The notes under the pieces were generated by a model. That model did not search any database. It saw only the letters and a program-made list of their open reading frames with translations, and was not told where the DNA came from. 64,000 nt of DNA. Origin: Mesotoga prima MesG1.Ag.4.2 (lineage in GTDB: Bacteria; Thermotogota; Thermotogae; Petrotogales; Kosmotogaceae). The first letter of the stretch is position 1. Each line of letters opens with the position of its first letter. Shown one piece after another: positions 42,071 to 50,324 of the stretch. A program made the translations under genes and the position numbers. The DNA lies in NCBI RefSeq assembly GCF_000147715.2, contig NC_017934.1:1488001-1552000 (forward strand). Direction: 5' to 3'.

Positions 42071-43505
42071 TGATGGATACCACCTTTTCCGTAGTTTCTT
42101 TTGGATACTCGATCCTTGGTTGGTTCATGTTCATGAGGACCCTAGTAAAGGCTTCAATGATCTTCTCTAGATCGTCCAGATCAAGGCCGCTCTGGTCAAG
42201 CTGCCTCTCGTTGTAGATTCCATTGACAATCTCCTCGACGAGTTCCTGGGTCTTTGCAGGTGTGGGCTTTTTGATGCTCTTGAATGCAGCTTCCACCGAA
42301 TCGGCCAGCATAATTATCCCCGACTCTTTAAACTGTGGCTTAGGCCCCGGATATCTGAAATCGTCGCTTCTCTCTTCTTGTCCAATGTTTTTAGCTTTGT
42401 GAAAGAAGAATTTCTTGACTCTCGTTCCGTGGTGCTCTTTGATAACGTCTTCAACAAGAAGCGGAAGCCTGTACTTTCTTGCCTGCTCGACCCCCTGTTT
42501 CACGTGTTCATTTATCACTAGGTTTGACATTGAGGGGGTGAGGTTATCGTGAGGATTCATTCCCTCCTGCTGATTCTCGGCGAAGTACTGGGGCCGTTTG
42601 GACTTTCCGATGTCATGAAAATATGATGCGACTCTGGCCAGAATTGCATTTGCTCCGATTCGCTCGGCCGCCGCTTCTGAAAGGTTTGCAAGAGAGATGC
42701 TGTGGTAATACGTTCCTGGCGCATAAATCGACAGGTTTTTCAGAAGTGGGTGAGAGAGATTGCCCAGTTCAAGGAGACCCGTATTCGAGTAGATTCTGCT
42801 TGCATACTCAAGATAGGGAATGATTCCGATAGCAATAACTGACGATAATATTGGGTTAGCAAAAGCTATCAAAAGATCCACCGCGTTTATGGACTCACCC
42901 TGAAGAGACATCCTGATCGCATTTATCGCCACGAATATCAAACTGACTTCGAATCCCGCTCTTGCTATTTCAATCCTTCTCTCTATAGCTCTTGTCGTGA
43001 GGGCAGTCGCCAATACGACCACTGACAACAATATGAAGGTTTCCAGAGAGTTGTCGAGATTTGCAGATGCAAGAAACGACATGAACAGCCCGCTGCCAAT
43101 GCCTTCCTGATAGCCTATCAGTATGGTAACCATCGAAACACTCAAGAAGATAGGTGTCATTTCTGGCAGAAGCGTTTCATCTCCCAAAGAAGGAACGAAG
43201 GAATTAACGAAAACACCGAAGGACACTACAGAAAAGAACGTTATTCTATATGCGCTGTGAAGGTTGAAGTACCTGTTACTTCTCACGGACCTTTCCGCAA
43301 AGATGTACCAAAGAATTGCCGATCCAACGAAATACAGAAAAGGTTTTGAGGGAAGCGAAAGGAACGGCAGTCTGTTTAGTAAAGCAAGGAACACAGGGAA
43401 GACTATGAAATTAGTGAGATCCTTTATGTTCAGAAGTCTCTCGAGGGGAAACTGGACCTTTGAGAGATCACTTTTCTTCAGTTTTTTCTTCTCTCTCATA
43501 TTCAT
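42012..43505 (-). CDS. 7TM-HD family cyclic-dinucleotide phosphodiesterase (PgpH-like, short form)
   Basis: 497 aa. About six to seven membrane segments (residues 32-235) lead into a cytosolic HD domain with the HDIG motif at 297-300 (ASYFHDIGKSKRPQYF) and further metal ligands HDNLTPSMSNLVINEHVK and IKEHHGTR. PgpH enzymes of this class hydrolyse c-di-AMP. The large extracellular 7TMR-HDED domain that precedes the helices in PgpH is missing here, so sensing must differ. ATG 43505 overlaps the phoH stop; AAGG is upstream. Neighbours phoH and ybeY support the assignment. Confidence 0.85.
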   Translation of the reverse strand: MNMREKKKLKKSDLSKVQFPLERLLNIKDLTNFIVFPVFLALLNRLPFLSLPSKPFLYFVGSAILWYIFAERSVRSNRYFNLHSAYRITFFSVVSFGVFVNSFVPSLGDETLLPEMTPIFLSVSMVTILIGYQEGIGSGLFMSFLASANLDNSLETFILLSVVVLATALTTRAIERRIEIARAGFEVSLIFVAINAIRMSLQGESINAVDLLIAFANPILSSVIAIGIIPYLEYASRIYSNTGLLELGNLSHPLLKNLSIYAPGTYYHSISLANLSEAAAERIGANAILARVASYFHDIGKSKRPQYFAENQQEGMNPHDNLTPSMSNLVINEHVKQGVEQARKYRLPLLVEDVIKEHHGTRVKKFFFHKAKNIGQEERSDDFRYPGPKPQFKESGIIMLADSVEAAFKSIKKPTPAKTQELVEEIVNGIYNERQLDQSGLDLDDLEKIIEAFTRVLMNMNQPRIEYPKETTEKVVSINGDSNSKQDIEEDRREQNI

Positions 43506-44448
43506 CGTAGGCCTTTATAATGTCCTTCACCAGAGGATTTCTTACTACATCCTGGTCTGTTAAATAGGAGAAGCCGATTGTGGCGACCGATTTCAAGACT
43601 CTCTGCACTACGACAAGTCCCGATCCGGAATCCCTTGGAAGATCAATCTGAGTAATGTCTCCGGTGACAACTACCCTCGATCCAAAACCGATTCTTGTCA
43701 GGAACATTTTCATCTGTTGATAGGTCGTATTCTGAGCCTCATCTAGAATTATGAACGAATTGTTCAGAGTTCTTCCCCTCATATATGCAAGCGGAACGAC
43801 CTCGATTATCGAGCTATCCCTGTAATAGGAAAGCTTCTCAGCCGGAATCATCTCCATGAGTGCATCGTAAAGGGGTCTCAAGTAGGGATCGACTTTGTCT
43901 AGAAGTGTGCCCGGAAGATATCCCAGTTTCTCTCCGGCTTCGACCGCGGGTCGAGTTAGGATTATTCTCTGGACTTTGCCAGACTTCAAAAAGTCAACGG
44001 CCATGGCAACGGCAAGATACGTCTTACCCGTCCCTGCAGGACCGATGGAAAAGACCAGCTCTCTTTCTTTCATTGTCTCCATGTAGTTCTTTTGCCCGAT
44101 TGTTTTAGGCCTTATTCTATTGGAAAGTAATGTCGTTTCCTTTACTTCGTTGTAGACTCCCTTGAAACTATCATCATCTTCATCGTGCTGCAGGTGTTGA
44201 TCTACAATGTACTCGAATTCCCTCCACTCGACTAGATGACCGTCTCTGCTCATTTGAACTAGTTCATCAACAATCTTTTCAGCTATGTCAATCCCATTAC
44301 CGTCCTCACCCTTTATCCAGATTTCGTTACCAATTATAGAGATTCTTACGTCGAGTTTTTTCTGAATATACTTCGCTTTTCGATCGTACTCTCCGAAAAG
44401 CTCGGCTACTTCAACTCCCATGGGAAGACTGAGCTTTCGTACTGCCAA
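43468..44448 (-). CDS. phoH: PhoH-like ATPase (YbeZ)
   Basis: 326 aa. The Walker A motif GPAGTGKT is at residues 136-143 (inside ELVFSIGPAGTGKTYLAVA), the Walker B is FIILDEAQN (near 233), and RPAVEAGEKLGYLPG and TGDITQIDLP are further family blocks. The N-terminal KH-like part (about 1-100) is usual for PhoH/YbeZ. It is thought to act with YbeY in RNA processing. A TTG start has GGAGGTG upstream. Overlaps the next gene by 38 nt. First gene of the phoH-to-ispD operon, with TATAAT at 44471-44476 on the minus strand. Confidence 0.92.
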   Translation of the reverse strand: MAVRKLSLPMGVEVAELFGEYDRKAKYIQKKLDVRISIIGNEIWIKGEDGNGIDIAEKIVDELVQMSRDGHLVEWREFEYIVDQHLQHDEDDDSFKGVYNEVKETTLLSNRIRPKTIGQKNYMETMKERELVFSIGPAGTGKTYLAVAMAVDFLKSGKVQRIILTRPAVEAGEKLGYLPGTLLDKVDPYLRPLYDALMEMIPAEKLSYYRDSSIIEVVPLAYMRGRTLNNSFIILDEAQNTTYQQMKMFLTRIGFGSRVVVTGDITQIDLPRDSGSGLVVVQRVLKSVATIGFSYLTDQDVVRNPLVKDIIKAYDEYEREEKTEEK

Positions 44449-44470
44449 AAGAACACCTCCTACTCCAGAG

Positions 44471-44476
44471 ATTATA
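44471..44476 (-). promoter_or_regulatory. Probable -10 box of the phoH operon
   Basis: A perfect TATAAT on the minus strand about 20 nt upstream of the GGAGGTG site of phoH. The -35 region is weak. Confidence 0.4.
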
Positions 44477-44518
44477 CATTAATATTCTAGGATAAGGAGG
44501 TTTTGAAGGATCGCCCTT

Positions 44519-45835
44519 TCACTCGTCGTCGACTTCAGTAGAATGATCTTTTATGTAGCTGTTGGCCTCTGCAAGAAGATCTCGTATTCTTCTGGTTGTC
44601 AGTCCGAATTCCTTTGAAAGCTCGTTCATGTTGTTTCCAAGGACCTCTGAGCGTTGCACCAAAAGTTCATGCGAAACACTCTTGTACACCTCTTGAAGGA
44701 AGTCTTTATATGTTGTGCCATTCAACATTCTTGCCACCATTGCTTCTTCGGCTAGAAGCTTGACGTTTTTCGACATCGAAGAGTTTACTGAAGCCTGAAC
44801 AACATCGTTTACTGCCAGGTATTCTTCGATCATATTGATCAGCTCTCTCACATTTCCCGGATAGCTGTAGGAAAGGAATCTCTCCTTGAGATCTTGAGGA
44901 ATGTTCTCAAACTTCACGAGATATCCCTTTTTTTCAAGAATTGCATCAAAGATCTGGGGAATATCGGTCTTCCTCTCCCTCAGGGGCGCTAGGTCGACCT
45001 TTACGGCCGATAGTCTGTATCTAAGGTCATTTCTTATAGCAGCATCGTCATACCTGTTGGTCGCGGTGATGAAGCGTACGTCAACTTTTATGGGCTTGGT
45101 GGCGCCGATCTTGAAGAACTCTCGGTTCTCGGTTATCGCCAAAATCTTTGCTTGGAGGTTTAGGGGCATATCTCCGATCTCGTCCAGAAATAGTGTTCCG
45201 TCATTAGCCTGCTCTATAAGACCGACCTTCTCGGCAGCCGCACCTGTGAAAGCCCCTTTTTTGTAACCGAACAGCTCACTCTCGAGTAGGTTCTCCGGGA
45301 TGGCCGCGCAGTTTATTGAATAGAAGGGTCTAGAGCCCCTGGGGGAGAGTTTTGCGATAATCTCGGCAAGAAGATTCTTACCAGATCCGGTCTCTCCAAG
45401 AATCATTATTGAACCATCGTAGAACATCGAAAGAACGATCATTTTCTTCATCTGCAGTACCCTGTTGCTGTTCCCAATGATCTTATCTAGATTCTCGTCG
45501 ATACTAGACGTAATTTCCTGCACTATTTGTCTTGGACTCTTATAACTGCTCAAAACACGATAATAACCCTTGAACTCCTGTCGCTCTTCCGAATAACCTC
45601 TAATAATGAAAGCTCTAATTGGATTGTTGTTGATGAGAATAATATTGGTAAATGCAAAAATCCAGTCATTAAGGACATCTTCGCTATACTTGCTCGCATC
45701 TATGAAAAGTATCGTCGGCATCTCCTTGCCCAGGCCGACAAGGTAGTCAAAATCAACGTCAAAAAGGCTTTCAAAATACATTTCGCATTGCATGGATTCA
45801 AGGTTTTCACCAACCATGATTTTTCTGTAGAGCAA
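44519..45835 (-). CDS. Sigma-54-activator-like AAA+ regulator with a degenerate receiver
   Basis: 438 aa. Residues 1-115 resemble a receiver-like fold (TILFIDASKY, FTNIILINNN) but lack the full acidic pocket. The AAA+ domain (about 120-350) has Walker A GETGSGKNLL (147-154), the sigma-54-contact loop GAFTGA (194-199), Walker B LFLDEI (215-220), the arginine region FITATNRYDD and the sensor YSYPGNVRELINMI. A Fis-like C-terminal helix-turn-helix follows (LSKEFGLTTRRIRDLLAEA). The start is TTG 45835 after GGGGGTG. Such proteins open sigma-54 promoters. Thermotogae, as I recall, usually lack RpoN, so either this lineage has it or the protein works otherwise. Confidence 0.8.
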   Translation of the reverse strand: MLYRKIMVGENLESMQCEMYFESLFDVDFDYLVGLGKEMPTILFIDASKYSEDVLNDWIFAFTNIILINNNPIRAFIIRGYSEERQEFKGYYRVLSSYKSPRQIVQEITSSIDENLDKIIGNSNRVLQMKKMIVLSMFYDGSIMILGETGSGKNLLAEIIAKLSPRGSRPFYSINCAAIPENLLESELFGYKKGAFTGAAAEKVGLIEQANDGTLFLDEIGDMPLNLQAKILAITENREFFKIGATKPIKVDVRFITATNRYDDAAIRNDLRYRLSAVKVDLAPLRERKTDIPQIFDAILEKKGYLVKFENIPQDLKERFLSYSYPGNVRELINMIEEYLAVNDVVQASVNSSMSKNVKLLAEEAMVARMLNGTTYKDFLQEVYKSVSHELLVQRSEVLGNNMNELSKEFGLTTRRIRDLLAEANSYIKDHSTEVDDE

Positions 45836-45971
45836 AATTACACCCCCAAATGTGAAGAGTCGTCTCTGAGATTATACAATGCTAGTCAGTACGAACAGTA
45901 AGACCCGACTACTGTGAAAAAAGTGAAGGTAAAGAGGACCTTACAAGAAGGTATCCGCGTTTCAGCCTTCT

Positions 45972-46001
45972 TTGTTTTAAATTAGACTGATACTATATAA
46001 T
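45972..46001 (+). promoter_or_regulatory. Promoter of the phosphohexomutase gene
   Basis: TTGTTT (45972-45977), 18-nt spacer, perfect TATAAT (45996-46001), about 25 nt upstream of the ATG. Confidence 0.65.
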
Positions 46002-46025
46002 TAGAGCATAGAAGAGGAGGTTAAG

Positions 46026-47756
46026 ATGGACTACAGAGACCGTTACAGAAAGTGGCTCGAGAGCCCGGCTATCGATGAGAGTACTCGCGGCGAACTGATA
46101 TCGATTAAAGATGATGAAACGGAGATAAAGGATCGATTCTACAAGGAGCTCGAGTTTGGAACCGCAGGCTTGAGAGGCAAGTTGGGCGCTGGTGACAACC
46201 GGATGAACAAATACACTGTTTCGAGGGCGACACAGGGTCTGGCGAATTTCATTCTTTCAGGAGACCCCGCTTACAGAGAAAAGGGTGTGGTTATTGCCCG
46301 CGACTCGAGACATATGTCGAAAGAGTTTGCAGAGATCTCGGCAGCCGTTCTTGCGGGAAATGGAATAAAGGTGTATATCTTTGATGACATTAGGCCTACT
46401 CCGCTCCTCTCTTTTTCTGTACTCCAGCTTTCCACTGTAGCGGGGATAATGATTACCGCAAGCCACAACCCCAAGGAATACAATGGCTACAAGCTCTATT
46501 GGGATGATGGCGCCCAGGTCCTTCCCGAGATTGCTGATGAAGTCTATACTCAAATGCGTAAAACGGAGTTATTCGTGGGGTCAAAGACGATTCCACTTGA
46601 AATGGCGAGAAAGAAGGGTTTGCTTGTAGAAGTGGGCAAAGAGCTCGATGATCTATACATTTCAAAAGTCCTGTCCTTAACTTTGAGAGATTCCGAAGAC
46701 GAGCTGGACAAGTCAATAAGGATAGTCTACACGCCCTTGAACGGCACTGGGAACATTCCTGTGCGTCGTGTGCTGGATGAGAGAGGTTTCGAGAACGTCT
46801 TCGTAGTTCGCGAACAGGAATGGCCCGATCCCGATTTTACAACGGTAGGATACCCAAACCCTGAAGATATAAAGGCCTTCGCGCTCGCCAAGAGACTCGG
46901 TCTTGAAAAGGACGCTCATATCCTACTTGCAACGGATCCCGATGCAGATAGATTGGCAGTAATGGTCAGAGATGACGACGATTATGTCGCTTTGAATGGT
47001 AATCAAACCGGAGCGCTGCTGGTCAACTATCTTCTTCTTTCGATGAGTGAGAAGGGCTTGCTTCCGGAAAATGGATTCATTGTGAAATCAATAGTAACGG
47101 GAGATATGGCGAAGGTAATTGCCGAAGGATTTGGTGTCAGGACCTATGAGGCACTCACCGGCTTCAAAAATATTTGCGGTAAGGCTCTCGATATTGAAGA
47201 ACGAGGAGAGGGAAGATTCATCTTCGGTTATGAAGAGAGTATCGGATACGTAGCAGGGAACTTCGTAAGAGACAAGGATGCCGTATCTACTTCGATGCTT
47301 CTATGTGAAATGGCAGCGTATTACCTTAAGGCTGGAAAGTCACTTCTGGATGTCCTGGAGGAACTCTTTGCAAAATATGGAGTCTTCTCCGAAAAGCAGA
47401 TTTCGATCGTTCTTGAAGGAGTTTCGGGACAGAAAAGAGTCGAAAGAATAATGAAGGAGTACCGGAAGAGCTACCCTTCCGAAATCGATGGTTCGAAGCT
47501 TACTCACTATCTCGACTTTTTAAGCGGTGTTGATACCGATATTATGAACGGGAAAGAATCGGAGACTGGAATTCCCTTTTCTAATGTGATCAAATTCTCT
47601 TTCGACGACGGTTCCTGGTATGCCGTTAGACCGTCGGGAACTGAGCCGAAGCTCAAAATATATATCTACTCAAGATCAAAGAATAAAGAGGAAGCTTTGT
47701 CAAAGGTAGACAGGATCGAAAGGATTGTTCTTGGCAGAATAGAGTCAGTAGAGTAG
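46026..47756 (+). CDS. Phosphoglucomutase / phosphomannomutase
   Basis: 576 aa, the long alpha-phosphohexomutase form (PgcA-type). The active-site serine loop is GIMITASHNPKEYNGYKLYW, the metal loop is DPDADRLAVMVRDDD, the sugar-binding loop is GYEESIGYVAGN and the phosphate loop is RPSGTEPKLKIYI, all in order. It interconverts glucose-1-P and glucose-6-P, and possibly mannose phosphates. The ATG has GAGGAGG upstream. A single gene followed by a membrane protein. It could feed glycogen or glycan precursor synthesis, including the GH57 branching enzyme 11 kb away. Confidence 0.93.
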   Translation: MDYRDRYRKWLESPAIDESTRGELISIKDDETEIKDRFYKELEFGTAGLRGKLGAGDNRMNKYTVSRATQGLANFILSGDPAYREKGVVIARDSRHMSKEFAEISAAVLAGNGIKVYIFDDIRPTPLLSFSVLQLSTVAGIMITASHNPKEYNGYKLYWDDGAQVLPEIADEVYTQMRKTELFVGSKTIPLEMARKKGLLVEVGKELDDLYISKVLSLTLRDSEDELDKSIRIVYTPLNGTGNIPVRRVLDERGFENVFVVREQEWPDPDFTTVGYPNPEDIKAFALAKRLGLEKDAHILLATDPDADRLAVMVRDDDDYVALNGNQTGALLVNYLLLSMSEKGLLPENGFIVKSIVTGDMAKVIAEGFGVRTYEALTGFKNICGKALDIEERGEGRFIFGYEESIGYVAGNFVRDKDAVSTSMLLCEMAAYYLKAGKSLLDVLEELFAKYGVFSEKQISIVLEGVSGQKRVERIMKEYRKSYPSEIDGSKLTHYLDFLSGVDTDIMNGKESETGIPFSNVIKFSFDDGSWYAVRPSGTEPKLKIYIYSRSKNKEEALSKVDRIERIVLGRIESVE

Positions 47757-47794
47757 ACCGGCTTGCCTGAAAACGCCGGATTGGAGGCAGCAAA

Positions 47795-48571
47795 CTGAAA
47801 ATTTCTAAAACCCTGATTATGATCTTCCTTGCCCTATGGGCTCTTTCTTACATACTCGGTGTGATTTTAACCGAGGGCTCTATAGCAGAACATGAAGGAT
47901 ATCTCTATCGTGCCGTTTCCCGTAGTCTTCTCTGGCCGATCATCATCGTAATCCATTTTCAGTTTGTTAGAAAGTATGAGAAGGCAGATTTCGACAACGT
48001 TTGGCTACTTTCGCTTTACGCTTCTTTCACTTTCTGGATCATCTTTTCTGCAGTTGGAATTAAGAGTATCGCCATGATCATGGCGATTCCGATCTCCTTT
48101 CTTTCGGCTCAGTTTCTGAGGCTATCCAAACCCAGTTATGGTCGAATACTGAAGCACATCAAATCGAGCTATCTTGGAAGTATTTCCTTTTCCTTTAGTC
48201 TCGTTATACTGATTTGTAGCCTCTCGTTATTCTTTTCCTCGGAAGCCGCTTCCGTGCTGCTTCTCTTTTTGCTTCTAGTTCCGGCAATTATACTTACCCA
48301 TTTCAAGGCAGACCTCCTTTCGGGAGGTGTTTTCGCCTGGTTCTCATTTGCTGTGGGATTCGTCAATCTCGAGCTCTCAAGTTACATAACGGTCGCCGGT
48401 TTTTCCCTGGGAGCGATCTTCCTCCTCCTTGTGAGTTTTTCGATCTTTATCGTAAAGGAGGACCCATCTAGAAAAGTCTTCGCAACCGTTAATCCCACAG
48501 AACCGATAGATGAGGCTGAGCTCAGGATCGAATTAGATCAAGAAGAGACTAGATCGAAATCACGCCCCTGA
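47795..48571 (+). CDS. Hypothetical membrane protein with a likely CTG start
   Basis: 258 aa with about seven hydrophobic segments and a charged C-terminal tail ending ETRSKSRP. GGAGG lies 7 nt before an in-frame CTG at 47795, which gives the natural signal-anchor start MKISKTLIMIFLALWALSYI. The first ATG (47819) has no ribosome site and lies inside that hydrophobic run. No family is recognised. It ends overlapping the convergent PhzF gene by 22 nt. It is 38 nt past the phosphohexomutase and probably co-transcribed. Confidence 0.65.
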   Translation: MKISKTLIMIFLALWALSYILGVILTEGSIAEHEGYLYRAVSRSLLWPIIIVIHFQFVRKYEKADFDNVWLLSLYASFTFWIIFSAVGIKSIAMIMAIPISFLSAQFLRLSKPSYGRILKHIKSSYLGSISFSFSLVILICSLSLFFSSEAASVLLLFLLLVPAIILTHFKADLLSGGVFAWFSFAVGFVNLELSSYITVAGFSLGAIFLLLVSFSIFIVKEDPSRKVFATVNPTEPIDEAELRIELDQEETRSKSRP

Positions 48572-49352
48572 TTACAGTGACTGCCTTTCCCCGAATCAGG
48601 ATTCTTCTGTCATCTAGCAGCTCAGTCTCGAGTTCTCCCTTTCTAGCCGAAAGCTGGCAGGCCTTCAGCTTCTTCTTGTTTAGCTTCTTAGCCCAAAAGA
48701 GACCAAGAACTGTGTGTGCCGATCCAGTAACCGGGTCTTCGTCTATACCAACCCACGGAGCAAAGTATCTGGAGTAAAAGTCATATCTCTCGTCACCCGA
48801 GCACGTAACGATAAGACCTTTTGATTGTTTACCAAAATCTGTTTTCAGAAGTCTTTTGGTGTCAAACGAAAGCGTCTCAAGCTCATCTTTTACCGGGATT
48901 TCGTAGAGCAGTTTTTCCGTACCTGGCGAATAATAGGCATTGCCTTCAATCCCAATTATCTCCCCGATCCTTCTGTCTAGATCGATTCTTACGGGATCCT
49001 CGGAAGGGAAATCCATCTCAATCATTTCATCGACAAGCTTCACTTTCAATCTCCCGCTGAGTGTTTCGTAAAAGATCTCGCCTTTAATACCCAGCTCCGT
49101 AAATTGAATCCACGCAGTTGCAAGAGTTGCGTGACCGCACATTTTGACTTCCGTCTTTGGCGTAAACCATTTCAAATTGAAAGTATTACTCGTTCCTTCA
49201 GGCCAAACAAATGCAGTCTCTGAAAGATTCATTTCCGATGAGATTTTCAGGCAGAGATTTTCATCTATTTGCCCTTCCAAAACACATACTCCGGCGGGAT
49301 TACCTGAAAAAGGAACAGCAGTGAATGAATCAACCTGATAGATGTAGTGCAT
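48549..49352 (-). CDS. PhzF family isomerase/epimerase
   Basis: 267 aa. The N-terminal IYQVDSFTAVPFSGNPAGV, the catalytic-Glu region LSETAFVWPEG, MCGHATLATAW and the second-half VGIDEDPVTGSAHTVLGLFW are the four PhzF signatures, arranged as a pseudo-repeat of the diaminopimelate-epimerase fold. PhzF in phenazine synthesis isomerises a dihydro-hydroxyanthranilate; most bacterial homologues are of unknown substrate. There are no phenazine genes nearby. Monocistronic on the minus strand. Confidence 0.9.
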   Translation of the reverse strand: MHYIYQVDSFTAVPFSGNPAGVCVLEGQIDENLCLKISSEMNLSETAFVWPEGTSNTFNLKWFTPKTEVKMCGHATLATAWIQFTELGIKGEIFYETLSGRLKVKLVDEMIEMDFPSEDPVRIDLDRRIGEIIGIEGNAYYSPGTEKLLYEIPVKDELETLSFDTKRLLKTDFGKQSKGLIVTCSGDERYDFYSRYFAPWVGIDEDPVTGSAHTVLGLFWAKKLNKKKLKACQLSARKGELETELLDDRRILIRGKAVTVIRGVISI

Positions 49353-49869
49353 TAGACCACTCCTCTTTACCTATGTCGTAAACCGAATGTTCTTCAGAGC
49401 AAATTTTACACTTTTCGCCTTTACTCCTCAAATGCTTTTATATTCAGGAGTAAGTAGGAACTAAAAATGCTAAGAGATCAAGTTTTCTGTATTTTGCAAC
49501 TTGGCCCACCGAAACTCACAACCGATCTTCTCCGACAGGGATGAATCGATAACGACCTTTCTTCTTCTCTCTCGTAGGCTAAGCATATGTCTCCATGCTC
49601 TTCCCAGAGTAGTCTCAAAGGAATATTGATTGATAACCTTCGAAAAGGAACAAGGGAGGCACTTCCGCCGCAATGAGCAACTGACAAGATCCGGTTGGCT
49701 TTGAGCATAAAAAGCTTTCCAAGGGTCAACAATTCAACTGAACGACAAGGGGTAACCAAGTGGAGCCCTGAAAGGCGATCTTCAGAAATTCGTCATAATC
49801 GGACCGTGCAGCTGCCAGTGTTTGATGATAAAATGTTGTTGAGACAAATTCTCAATAAGGGTGATGTAG
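49353..49869. other. Intergenic stretch upstream of feoAB
   Basis: I find no supported gene. Two minus-strand open frames in the region are too short and lack ribosome sites. The right end holds a possible regulator site (see 49839-49855). Confidence 0.45.
49839..49855. promoter_or_regulatory. Inverted repeat before feoA, candidate metal-regulator site
   Basis: TTGAGA and TCTCAA are perfect complements with a 5-nt spacer CAAAT, 15 nt before the feoA ATG. The place fits a ferrous-iron-responsive repressor site, but it does not match the Fur box well, so the regulator is unknown. Confidence 0.45.
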
Positions 49870-50316
49870 ATGGTCGTTCCTCTGTCAAGCATGTGCGAAG
49901 GAGAGAAGGGTAAGATAAGAAAACTGGAGCTACCGCCTGTTACAAGAGAGAGGCTGTGCGGTTTGGGTTTCGTCACTGGAGAAGAGATCCAGCTCGTGAA
50001 GGTAGCACCTTTCGGAGATCCTAAGGTTTTTAGAATCAAAGGAAGTGATATTACCCTTAGAGACGATATTTCTATGTGGATTCTTGTCGAAACTTCTTCT
50101 TTCCCTCTCTCTTACGTTTCAGAGGGCGATTATTGGGTAAGTCTTATTAACGGCGGCATGGGTTTCAGGCAGAGGCTCAGGATGATCGGTATAGAAGAAG
50201 GTATAAAGATTTCGGTGATCGGTAATCTGGGGAAGAGAATTGAAGTTAGTGCAAAGGGTATTCGTTCAGTTCTTTCCCGTGGACAGGCAATGAGAATTAT
50301 TGTTAGGGAGAGATAG
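49870..50316 (+). CDS. feoA: FeoA-like protein with two FeoA domains
   Basis: 148 aa, about twice a single FeoA. The first SH3-like unit holds ERLCGLGFVTGEEIQLVKVAPFGDP, and the second SLINGGMGFRQRLRMIGIEEGIKISV, followed by the characteristic GKRIEVSAKGIRSVLSRGQA. FeoA is a small cytosolic partner that binds FeoB. ATG 49870 has AAGGGTGATG upstream. It overlaps nothing; feoB starts 9 nt later. Tandem FeoA is common in this phylum. Confidence 0.9.
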   Translation: MVVPLSSMCEGEKGKIRKLELPPVTRERLCGLGFVTGEEIQLVKVAPFGDPKVFRIKGSDITLRDDISMWILVETSSFPLSYVSEGDYWVSLINGGMGFRQRLRMIGIEEGIKISVIGNLGKRIEVSAKGIRSVLSRGQAMRIIVRER

Positions 50317-50324
50317 ACTTAGTC

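Noticed and set aside
48549-48571. Overlap of the membrane protein and PhzF gene ends as an error
   Set aside because: The two genes are convergent and a 22-nt tail overlap is common; both ends look normal.
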